A stretch of 64,000 bases of DNA, taken from Spirometra erinaceieuropaei. Lineage: Eukaryota > Platyhelminthes > Cestoda > Diphyllobothriidea > Diphyllobothriidae. Made by a program: the position numbers and the translations under genes. The stretch lies in assembly GCA_902702965.1 (NCBI GenBank), contig CACRXP010000427.1:46986-110985 (forward strand). The letters are read 5' to 3'. Positions 11,706 to 21,856 of this stretch are shown here, one piece after another; position 1 is the first letter of the stretch; every line of letters begins with the position of its first letter. The notes under the pieces were generated by a model. The model was not told the origin of the DNA, made no database searches, and saw only the letters and a list, made by a program, of their open reading frames with translations.

Positions 11706-14700
11706 TCTCTCAACCACTGAAAGTACAACTGCGCATTCACAATAGCTTTTCTTTTGCATGCAATTACTTGACCTCGTCACCCGTGACGGAGATCTGTTTA
11801 GTTCGGATGCGGCTACATAACCACATCCGACCAAGTAGCTAATCTAACCTTATGCTCGACGAAGAAACCCATTCAATCTCTTCAGCTATCCCAGCACATG
11901 CTAAGTCCCTCATATTCTCAGTCCCACTGGGCTGGTCTGTTTTAAGACGATGAACCATAAAGATCTCCCATTAATACCTTTCCCCTGCCTCTTCTTCGGG
12001 ATTAGATAATAATTTCTTCATCCTGTTTGGCAAGCACAGACAAGCTTCAATCTCTGTTCACCTACCACTCTTGCAATCAGTTATTATATTCTTCCCTTTT
12101 TGGTTGTCGTACCATGGCATATATTATCGTACGGACTCTAGGATGAATAATCTTAAAATTTGCTTGTCAATCATAACTTTTAAAGTATTTTGTACTTTGC
12201 GAAATATGTAAAGGTAACACTTGATATTGTGTCCGGGGACATTTCGGGCATCACAGCGCGTTCTGTCTGTCTAGTACGACTGCAATAATTTTCTTCATTG
12301 ATAGCTTGAAGTTAGATCTGGAAAAATTGTCCAATCTGGACCGGAGAAACTTATCTAGACAGTAAGCATGTGGGAAAACATTGATTTCTCAGGTTCTGAC
12401 AGTCATATTTCTCATTGAGAAGTCACAGGGCTTGTTAAAGTGTACGCATTTACTGTCTGACATTTCAGACAATCGCCTCCATTGGCAGATTATGGAGAGG
12501 AAGAATACACAGAAAATCGTAGCCAAGTTTGCCTATCCTTCCTGTCATGTGGTTTATTTGGGCACTGCAGCGTAAGGGGAAGGGAAGAATACAGTTGCGC
12601 TTATCAGATGATTTCCATATGAACGCCCTATAAGCAGCCTAGTGGAAAACATTTTGAATAGCGGATTTCTGCAATACACTGATATGGAAAAGAGGTCTCA
12701 AGCTGCGGTCAAATGAAATGCCCATAAGTGTCCTTCGAAACAGATTTAGTTGAAGTTTCTAGGATTTGGCGCTTATTAGCTTACGTGTTGACTGGAAGCT
12801 ACGTTATTTATCAATGTCAAAGGAGAAAAAAACATTCCAACACTAAAGGAAACTTTTGAAGGTTATGTAAAAACAAATATTTTTATGTGTAGGTCAAACG
12901 ATAGAATTATGTCTCCCTTACAACCGACTGATAAATCTCCATGCACGTTTAGTTCTCCTTACAGGGAGTATACTAAGTTAAAAAACTAATGATAATTAGT
13001 TCTCACAGACGATAATTTTTAACTCATTGCTGAGCAAACACATGTCGTTAACAGAGTGTTTTGGCATACAAGTCGCAATGAGACTGCAGTTTTTCATTTT
13101 GTGGACAAATACATTGACGCTTTATTCTGCTTAGAGCGGCAAGAGTATGGTTTATGATTGGGGTTACTTACTTCAAGGAGCAATTTTGTTCAGCTAAAGA
13201 GCTGAACATCTAAAAACCTTTTGGTATCAGACATTTTGATCCTCCATATTATCACCGATTAAAAGGAGACACTATTTTTATCATTTGATGAGAATAATAA
13301 ATGAATTTTATGATTATTTTCAGGCATTGCCAGAAAGGTACTGCATTGTCGTATTTTTACTCAGATGACTACCTTAAAGAATCTTGATCACTCTCGCGAA
13401 AGTTACCACGGGATAATTTTATTTTTTTTTCTGACACATGCAAAGAAATTTTTGCACCTATTTTCTTTTAGCACAACTACTTTTCGGATCAAGTAATCTC
13501 GGTCACAAACCATACCCTTAACCTTAAAACTATTCTGAATATGGAAAGAAAGGTAAGGATGGGCGATTAAGTAGAGATATGAAAGAAAATGTTCGAGATT
13601 TAGAACGACTACGGCCATGCTAAAAGCGAAATTCGCTAGGAGTGCATATAGGATGTCTTATGACGGTCAGGCCGGATAGATGCGAAATCGTCAGGGTTTC
13701 CCAAACCATGATTGGGGACAACCTAAACACGCGCGCAAAAATCTTTTCAGAGAGCCTCAGAGTGACACTGGCTCCCAAGAAACTCACAAATAGTTAACAA
13801 CACACTAAAAATCGCTTCATTTCTCAGTGGAAAGGGTGCGGCCTTTATATTTGAGCCCACCACGACCAAAGTTGGCCCTTAATATGACCAGTTTCGCAGA
13901 AAGTGAATGAACTTTACATAATGACAGGCAGCTCAAAATGAAACAGTCACCCTGGACTTAGCTTAAATTTTGTCTAATGAGAGACGGAGTCTCAAAAGAA
14001 ACCTAGTCTGAACCATGAATCTAACGTATTCCTTAGTCCCATTTTACCTGGTGATAAATGTCGATTCTACCTGTCCACCACCTTACCGAACAGGACAGAG
14101 ATAGTGTTTAGGTATGTTTTAGGAAGCATTATCTAAAAAGCCCGTATATATAACGCAGGCATCATTGGAAACTTAGACCTTTAAAAAACTTGAAGTTAAA
14201 CCGTTACGAATACATCATTTTCGCGCAGAACGGCGCATGGAAGAAACACCAGAATGGATAAATTAGCCGTTTTCTGTGCTAAGCGCCAAAAGATCACTGT
14301 CCAAAAAAACAGAAAGGAATGTCAGACGGAGACAGTGGTCTTCGAAACAAGGACGGAAACGAATCACAAAACAAAGACCCTTGACTGACGTCAAGTGAAT
14401 TTACAACTCGTGGCTTGTGCGATGCATTAAGAAGCTCAAGGTCAAAAAGACCTCGCTATTGCAGACAAGGCACCTTCTGCTGGCGTGTCAGACAAAACAG
14501 ACGAGCCTCAGAAGGCCAACAGCTGACTAACGGATCGTCGATTTTATGCCACTTGAAAATCCAGTCTTATGTTAATGCTGACAGTCGAACTGCATGGAGC
14601 CTTGTTGGTAACAGAGAACGCTTTTGCAAGATAGTCGATAGAGCAATGCATAGCGAAAATACGGGAGACGGCCTTGACCCGGTTCTTCGGCCCTATAACT

Positions 14701-16000
14701 ATGCGCAACGTAAGTGCTCTCCTCTGGCTTATCCTATAGTTCTAAGAGGGACTGACAGGTGGTCGTTTTGGGGGGCTTAAGTTCCTGACTGCTGATTTGG
14801 ATCTCACAGTCATTTAGGAAACAAAGGTCTTGAGAAAACTAGGGGGCTGGTCTTCTGTTAAAAGAGGTCATCATATGTGCTGACACAACTGCACTCTTTA
14901 TTCTTATTCTTCTAGACCTTGCAGCTGAGACCACGGAATAAATACTAGAAAAGAAGAGGTGCCGATATCTTCCAGGACCTGCGATTCCGTCTCGAAACCT
15001 GATAATTCGGTCGTCGCAAGCGACGACGTCCACTGCATGCCCCACAGCGTGACGGACGTAGGACGATGGCTTGGGTGTGAATCGGATTACGGTAAGGCGG
15101 GTTTGTACAGCACCTATCGCACCCTCCCTTCACTTACTGGCTAGGTTCCGACAGCAAGATGATGGGTCCGACCGCAGTAGCTGGCGAAGCTAAACAATCT
15201 GCCCACTCCTGCCACACACGACATGGTATCTGCAGAATGAACCAGACTCTCACAAAAGGGTACTTTTACAACCTGGCCATCGGAAACATGAGAGAAATTC
15301 CGGACAATTGGTTAAGCAGTTTCCCGGCTCATTCCGCCCTGTGATGGTTGAAATCCCTCGTTTTTTCAAGACCACAGGCGAAACCTCCTCCTTCAGTTTG
15401 GGAATGATACTTCGAGTGGGAATTAGGTGTTGGCAGTCAAAGAACATTATAAGGCTGTTTTCGGATCATATGATTCCCGATGGAAGAATAAGAGTGCAAC
15501 CAGATGACCGGCCCTGGCGTTATCGTTTGTCAAACGTTTGTTGTGACCTAAAATCGTCAGAAAAGCGATACAGGGGACGCAGACACTGACTTTCAACAAC
15601 AAACAATCAATCAGCAAAAAACTCATTTGTATAGGGATTCGTTATCAGAGCATCGGGACGTACTGCAGTGAAGTGGAAAAAGTGCTTTCAAAATATGATG
15701 ACTTCGAAGGAAACACCTTCCGAACGACCACATGTGCAGACTTGACAATCTCTTAATGCGAGCATAAAATGGCTGATCAAATCGTAGACAGCTAAAATTT
15801 CGGGATGAGATCTGGTGGGTCAAGAAGGTATCGAATACTATCAACTGCCTTCTCACACGTTCTGGGGAATCTCTGGAGTCTTTTAACGAATTTTATGCCG
15901 ATATGAGCGAACAGGCGAGTTCCAGGAAGCAGGTTAGGAGACAAAGACGATGCGATCATCAAACAAGAAGTTAAGTGGCCTGACTTTTTGAATTTTCAGG
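11706..16000. other. No recognisable gene
   Basis: The longest frame is 121 codons at 14415-14780 on the plus strand, rich in Arg and Ser and without any motif I recognise. Between 15.0 and 15.95 kb, segments in changing frames (for example around 15650-15750 and 15790-15900) look as if they could be one decayed coding sequence broken by frameshifts, upstream of the PLE 3' end at 16.0 kb. I cannot assign it to a family. Confidence 0.35.
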
Positions 16001-16002
16001 CC

Positions 16003-16080
16003 TGTGACTGTCTCTGATTATGGGTTCGAATGAGAATCCGAAACGTCAGGCCAATTAAGTTCTTGTTCTAGTGATCGTGT
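16003..16080 (+). mobile_element. 3' end of a Penelope-like element
   Basis: From about 16010 to 16075 the sequence is homologous to the 3' end of the PLE at 60.6 kb and to the gap-flanking ends at 28.1 and 29.3 kb. Shared blocks include CCGAAACGTCAGGC and TCTTGTT, then GTGATCG. It carries the hammerhead-like motif and runs straight into a TTC microsatellite. No reverse transcriptase or GIY-YIG coding sequence is recognisable upstream, so this is a 5'-truncated or decayed copy. Confidence 0.7.
16008..16060 (+). ncRNA. Hammerhead-ribozyme-like motif (decayed), PLE copy at 16 kb
   Basis: CTGATTA (16014-16020), one extra T, stem II GGGTTC (16022-16027) with GAATCC (16034-16039) and loop GAATGA, then GAAACGTC (16040-16047). 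Stem II pairs over 6 bp including one G-U. The residue corresponding to the catalytic G8 of the consensus CUGANGA is T, so catalysis would not be expected. Confidence 0.5.
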
Positions 16081-16084
16081 CTGT

Positions 16085-16139
16085 TTCTTCTTCTTCTTCT
16101 TCTTCTTCTTCTTCTTCTTCTTCTTCTTCTTCTTCTTCT
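16085..16139 (+). repeat. (TTC)n microsatellite, 18 units
   Basis: An uninterrupted TTC run starting directly after the PLE 3' end. The same PLE family ends in TCTTCTTCTT at 29.33 kb and in ATCTTTATCTTCT at 60.69 kb, so the microsatellite probably grew from the element's own TTC-rich tail. The apparent poly-serine frame across it is an artefact. Confidence 0.95.
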
Positions 16140-16345
16140 ACTGACAGTGTGAATGAAACAACAATATCGGCGAGAGAAAGAGAGTGGAAGATGACTCGAA
16201 ACCAGGTTGTCAGTTACGTGTCAGCAGTCCAAGGAAAAAAAGCCCGATCTTATGTCATAGCTTACCCCACGGGACCCTGTCTCGCCCTGAAGTACGATGA
16301 GGCCAAAATCCTTACATGGTGTGAAAATAACGTGAATCGAACATA

Positions 16346-17005
16346 GTTGGATCTGTGTTAGGGGGCGCTCACCGATCGTTCACACGGAACCCACTCGTTC
16401 CGTTGTGCCTTATGGACTCTCTCTCGAGCCCAACCAGCAGCCGCACAGCGGCGCATGATATATAGGCAGAATGGCCTTACCGACAAAGACAAGGGAGACT
16501 GGAATGGCCATTTCTGGCTTATTAGCCGTCGTCAGCCAGCCATACCCAAGCCCGAAGTGTGGAACACCCGAGCCTCGAACTCGCGACCTGTTGGTTTAGA
16601 AGTCAACGCCTCTACTCACCGGGCCACGAGCCCGTTGCCTTGTCGGTTTTCGATCGGGAATATACAGTGTTAGGGTGTTCCACACTTCGGGCTTGGGTAT
16701 GGCTGGCTGACGACGGCTAATAAGCCAGAAATGGCCATTCCAGTCTCCCTTGTCTTTGTCGGTAATGCCATTCTGCCTATAGTTGGATCTGTATATTCCC
16801 GATCGAAAACCGACAGGGCAACGGGCTCGTGGCCCAGTGGTTAGAGGCGTGGATTTGTAACTAACAGGTCGCGAGTTCGAGCCTCGGGTATTTCACATTT
16901 CGGGGTTGGATATGACTGGCTGACGACGGTTAGTAAGCCAGAAATGACCATTCCAGTCTCCCTTGTCTTTGTCCGTAATACGCCTTCTGCATAGTTGGAT
17001 TTATC
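16346..17005. mobile_element. Cluster of three tRNA-derived SINE copies, partly inverted
   Basis: A minus-strand copy (about 16358-16650) is followed by a plus-strand 3' half-copy (about 16672-16785) and then a plus-strand copy with the tRNA-like head (about 16811-17000). The head carries an A-box-like TGGCCCAGTGGTTAGAGG and a B-box-like GGTCGCGAGTTCGAGCC, the internal RNA polymerase III promoter of tRNA-derived SINEs. The body module GGCTGACGACGG, then GCCAGAAATGGCCATTCCAG, occurs three times. The junction words CGATCGGGAATATACAG and its mirror flank the inner boundaries, and ATAGTTGGAT recurs at the ends. The inverted neighbours could fold into a long hairpin. Confidence 0.82.
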
Positions 17006-18640
17006 ATTCTGACCTTCAGTTTGTCAGGAGACGTAGCGGTCTACCACTAACTGCCAAAAACTAGGACATTGTCTGGGGGGTAACCTTAACCCTATAGCAA
17101 ACGCCCAGCAGCACAAGGAAAATAAATTCCCCAATTATTACTCCTCTCGCCATGGAAACCGATAAGGGAATCGCGCACCTCAGCGATTTGGATAATTCGA
17201 ACGACCAAAACAACGACTAGACTGAGTATGTACATACGCAATCAATGGAAGAACTGTTAATTTTACTAGGCGCACCTGAATGTAGAAACTACACCCTGTA
17301 AATATTGTGCCCAATGACGCATCGGACATTTCTACGTGTTACTGCCTCAAACAAGGGGCCCCAAATCAATCTCATAGCCCTTAAATCTTTCTTCATATGG
17401 CGTTAACCTTCGACTGACTGTGTTTTTTGCACTTAGTTGGTATTTTGTGGGCAACTTTTATAATTTCTGTAAGGTTTATGTTAATGGATTCTCATGTGGT
17501 AGCCTGAGGAGGACGGGTGCAACCACTTTTATTACTGACTCCCCTCAATAAACTGGACAGCATTAGACGTCGGCTTCCTGAAATAAGGAGGTGTAACTGA
17601 ATTGAGTCTTCGTCGCAGCACCATTGCTGACCCCGGCAAGCAGTTTGGTGCAGTTGTGATCCTGTAGATGGCTAAGTTGAGAAAGCGTAGAGTAGTAGCT
17701 ACAGTGAAAGGAAAAGCTATCCTCCTCCTTCTTTACGAAATGAACTTGCTCGGCTTCAGCATTTAATGAGTAGTCAGATAAAATTAAACCACAGAGCAAA
17801 CCACCTTAAGGTGAGAAAGCTAATATGATATTCATGATCGTATTTTCTATCACAAAACCTCAACCGGCTGACCTTTGGCATGTCTTTTATCGTTTTCCCC
17901 AAAAACTACTCTGTCTCTCAAAATTTAGAGCAGAAAAATTGCTATGAACTCGCTTTTCTCCGCGCTTCTAGTGCCTTCTTGGATGACGAATAAGTTCCTC
18001 GTCAGTATTTTAATTCATAGCCCAAAGAAACTGTGCAGATGCCTCTGTATATACAACTGCTTAGACGTTAGAGCAGTCGCTCTGGGAAACCATGCGTTAT
18101 TTGCTTCTCATAAGCGGTCCAATACACAAGCACTTGCTAATATACATCCGGCAGGTTATTTTCTTATAGGTCAGTGGGTGTGGCAGACCTCGGGTGCAAA
18201 TGCGAAAGACTAGGGCGTTGGCTATATTCGTAGTCTGATATTTCAGCGGGAGAAAAATAACAAAACTAAAACGGTTCCTTGCTTGCCAGGCCTATTACCT
18301 AGGGTCCGTTTGGCACTAGTAAATGCAGAGCCTAATTAAAGGCCCTTATGAATAGAGGGTATATTTGTCTGTTCCTGAGTCGGCCATTATCTGCTGTTGA
18401 AAGGAGACTGTACGTACGTCGGAACGTTTGGGCACTAAGTTATAATTGCTTCCGAAGCATTCTTGACATAAGCGGACGTAGTATGACCACATAGGCATGC
18501 AAATGAATCCTTATATGGAAGCGCAGTTTACCGATCTGTCTTGATAGCGGAATTGCGTACGGTGGGATGTCAATATGCTTTAGAGATCCAGGTCAAACGG
18601 CCTTTCAGATGACCTCATAGAGGCCAACAATCAGCAGCCA
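17006..18640. other. No recognisable gene
   Basis: Frames of 78 and 89 codons (17563-17799 minus, 17944-18213 plus) carry no motif I recognise. Confidence 0.4.
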
Positions 18641-18644
18641 AGAA

Positions 18645-18695
18645 GCGTTACCTACAAAGATTAGAGACACTAGGATGGCCATTCCTGGCTTATTT
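18645..18695 (-). mobile_element. SINE body fragment
   Basis: AGGATGGCCATTCCTGGCTT and the preceding CTACAAAGATTAGAGACA match the minus-strand body of the SINE family. The head and tail are missing. Confidence 0.5.
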
Positions 18696-20226
18696 GGGTA
18701 ATCGGTCGGAACGGGCTCAAATTCAGGCTGGAGGTCTGAGATGCGGGCCCAATCCCCTGCACATCGGCAATTTTTAAGCAAAACCTACATCCACTGGCCA
18801 CAGGCGGACGCTATATCAGCGCCAGGCATGAACCTCCAAGGCAATACACAAGAACACCAATTTCTCCATGAACTAGGATAAATCAGTGAACGTCAAACCC
18901 AAGCGAAATACGACACTCCTGATCGAAGTACGCAGTGCCCAGGATTTGTGCTCAAGTAGTAGACTGTTCGACCTGCCGAACCCGAGGTTCAACTTCAAAT
19001 ATTTTAACTGCTAGAGTTTGCGTGTGACCGACATATGACGGTGAATATGCTAGAAACGGCTATTTGCCTTAAGGTTAAAATCAGTTCCGGTCAACCGAAA
19101 GTAACATCCCATGCGTTTTCTCGTACGACGCAAGCGATTACCCAATGCAATCCTACTCAAACGAAACGTAAAATAAGAGCTTTGCGGTTTATGCGAATAA
19201 AACTGAGATTTTCGAGCAATCGTAAGATATAGAACGATTTCTAAAAAGTGTTTCCAAGCCAAAATTGTGTTGTTTAACAGCCAAAATATAACGGAATTTG
19301 CTATATTAAAAATTGAAGGAGAAACATTTATACAGGCTTAGTGGAAAGTCCGGCCCGGCCAGAGATTCTTGTTAAACAATGAATTACTTAGGTAACTTTT
19401 AACGCAACCAAAGTGTTCGAATAGCAATTAATCAACTAAAATTCCTGAAAACAGCAGAAAGTGCAAACACCACATGGCGTTTAAAGCGTTTGCATTTAAG
19501 AGTAGAACGCAACATTTCTGTAAAAAATCGCGGTCTTTTTTGACTGCAAAATAAAAATTACATGTACTGCTGTGCAGATGCATATACGAATTTTAGTTGA
19601 CTTTCTAGAATAAGAAAGGCCCTGTAAAACGTCTGGAACAGAGATGATTCGAGAAAAAGCACGCGCTTTGTGTGAATAGCCAGACCTGATACCTACAGGA
19701 GGAGTCTTCTCTTGCAACATGATTCGAATGCACATAAGTGGGGAGAAGATAAGTTTCGACTGAATATAATGGTTATAATTTCTCGTTATCAAAACGAAGA
19801 ATACACACATCTTGATTAAGGCTGCGCATCCTAACGTTGGATTTAAATTTTCTCCGACAACAGCCGACGATCACTAAGCTGAAGCCAGGGTTTCGGTTGG
19901 TAAAAAAACACAAAACTTGAGTTTAGTTCGGCTTCGCATACCAAAACCCAGTTATAGTGGAAATAATGTTGCTTTCAATATTTGCAGTTACCACTGAGAG
20001 GGTATTTTTAGTGTTGGATTTTATATTTTAGATATTTAAAGAATCCCTGGGACTGGCAAGGTTAGGAAAGGTATACGGGCTATGCAGACTTGAAAGTCTC
20101 AGATACTGCATGTATGTGTATTTATGCACACGGCGGCCGCTTACTGGCTGGAGCACTAAATAAATATTGATTTATCAGCAAGTTTAAAATGTTAATTGTT
20201 TTTTGAAGGAATATTTCCCCGGAATG

Positions 20227-20510
20227 AATTTGAAGCAAGCAAGGACAGCAGAATTTAATGGTACCACAAAATTTCGCGACCGCTTCTCAACTGCTGCCGG
20301 TCGTTGCATAACAGAAATAACAAGTGAGAAAGGTACAAAGGTTTGAATTTCGACAGAGAAAATCGATGTAAAACAGCAAGGTCAAAGTGTACTGCGCGTA
20401 GACTAATCGATAAAATGGTAACTTCAAAATGCAACATGGGAATGAAAATGGGGAACTAGGCATGCCGAGGGATTTCGAAACTCAAAAGGGGCTCGGGTCT
20501 ACCAGGGCAA
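20227..20510 (-). repeat. Left inverted end of the PLE at 20-21.8 kb (284 bp)
   Basis: It is the reverse complement of 21512-21795 with only a few mismatches and no visible indel. It starts at AATTTGAAGCAAGC and ends at CTACCAGGGCAA. Read on the minus strand it is the 3'-UTR end of the element, so the copy is flanked by two oppositely oriented 3' ends. Such inverted partial copies are a known structural habit of Penelope-like elements. Confidence 0.92.
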
Positions 20511-21523
20511 TGGAAAGTCCACTTGGTCCAACCCTTGCCGACATTTTTATGGGTCACCTAGAAGAAAAGTTCTCATAAAAATTGAATAGCAAAACACTAT
20601 ACAAAATATATGTAGACGACATTTTTGCTATTAATGATAACGACGATGAAGCCGAAGACCTACTTGTTGCCATGAACAGTCTCCATCCCAAGATTAGATT
20701 CACAATGGAGAAGGAGCAGCGCAACAAGCTCTCTTTCCTGGATGTCCTCATGACTAGACAGGAAGATGGTTCAATACGGCGATCTGTTTTCCATAAAGAC
20801 ACATGGAAAGGCCAATACCTACACTTCTTGAGCTTTGTGCCGATATAACGAAAGCGAAATTTGGTTTACACTCTATTCCAAAGAGCAAGAAAGATTTGCT
20901 CCATTGAAACGCTGGATGATGAAATTTCTTGCCTAAAAACAACCCTGCTTAAATGGGGATATCCAACACGATTCATCGAAAAGTACAGCAACACTTCGCG
21001 GCCAAAATTGACGGAGCAGTCTGTTCCGAAAAAGCCCGTTATAATATCCTTACCCTTTAGGGGCGACAACATCTCTAATACCATCAAGCGGCGATTGAGA
21101 TGCACTATTGAAAGAACTTACAACGAAGCTAAACTCATCTTCTACAGTTCTACTAAGGCTATCGAAGTTCCACGGGCGAAGGATGCCTTGCCATTGCACG
21201 CCACGTCAAATTGTGTTTACGAATTTACATGTACTTGTGGATGCAAGTACATTGGGCGAACGCAAAGGCAACTGGCAGCCAGAGCAGTTGAGCACCTGCC
21301 TAAATGGCTTCTAAAGCAGGAGAACAAGACTCCACGGTCTTCCATTACAAAACATCTCCTTGATAGTGGCCATTCGGTTGACCCTAAGATGTCTTTTCGA
21401 GTATTAGTTCGAGCACGAACTACTCGGTTATTGCGCTACCTGGAGGCAGCCTATATACGGCGGGAGAAACCCGACCTATGTAAACAGTTAGACCACGTGG
21501 TCAACCTCAGCTTGCCCTGGTAG
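20510..21523 (+). pseudogene. Penelope-like element: partial reverse transcriptase plus GIY-YIG endonuclease, with in-frame stops
   Basis: One continuous plus-strand frame interrupted by TAA at 20576-20578 and TAA at 20846-20848. Before the first stop it reads SPLGPTLADIFMG, the RT motif upstream of the catalytic loop. Next comes YVDDIFAI (catalytic YVDD), then a block with NKLSFLDVLMTRQ (RT motif D/E region). After the second stop the linker ends in CVYEFTC, then CKYIGRT with downstream R and VEHLP (GIY-YIG core) and SGHSVDPK, and the frame closes with LSLPW and TAG at 21521-21523. The N-terminal half of the RT is missing, and the frame begins exactly where the left inverted repeat ends. A live copy would make an RT-endonuclease that copies its RNA into nicked, often telomere-proximal, DNA. 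The two stops make it inactive, although the repeats are nearly identical, so insertion looks recent. Confidence 0.9.
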
Positions 21524-21795
21524 ACCCGAGCCCCTTTTGAGTTTCGAAATCCCTCGGCATGCCTAGTTCCCCATTTTCATTCCCATGCTGCATTTTGAAG
21601 TTGCCATTTTATCGATTAGTCTACGCGCAGTACACTTTGACCTTGCTGTTTTACATCGATTTTCTCTGTCGAAATTCAAACCTTTGTACCTTTCTCACTT
21701 GTTATTTCTGTTATGCAACGACCGGCAGCAGTTGAGAAGCGGTCGCGAAATTTTGTGGTACCATTAAATTCTGCTGTCCTTGCTTGCTTCAAATT
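21512..21795 (+). repeat. Right inverted end / 3' UTR of the PLE
   Basis: Mirror copy of 20227-20510. It overlaps the last four codons of the RT-endonuclease frame and continues through the 3' UTR to GCTTGCTTCAAATT. A 60-codon frame in each arm is the same sequence read in mirror image and is not a separate gene. Confidence 0.92.
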
Positions 21796-21814
21796 GTTTT
21801 TTGTACATTTATTC

Positions 21815-21856
21815 GAATCTGAAGACGACAAGGGGAATCGAAGTCGAAAAAATTAA
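21815..21856 (+). ncRNA. Possible degenerate hammerhead-like motif downstream of the PLE
   Basis: CTGAAGA at 21819-21825, one extra base, GAC (21827-21829) able to pair with GTC (21843-21845), then GAAA (21846-21849). The order CTGANGA, stem, GAAA is that of a hammerhead core, but stem II is only about 3 bp and the GAAA is followed by AAATT rather than the CGTC seen in the other copies. Confidence 0.2.

Noticed and set aside
14415..14780. 121-codon frame as a gene
   Set aside because: No motif, no conserved context, and near the chance length for 64 kb of this composition.
16071..16346. Frame with a long serine run
   Set aside because: The serines come from the TTC microsatellite at the PLE tail; the rest has no motif.
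16811..16885. tRNA gene
   Set aside because: A and B boxes are present, but the acceptor and anticodon stems do not close into a full cloverleaf and the unit is fused to a repeated body; it is a SINE head.
20255..20437. 60-codon frame repeated almost identically at 21585-21767
   Set aside because: The two frames are the same PLE 3' UTR in its inverted copies; there is no start context or domain.
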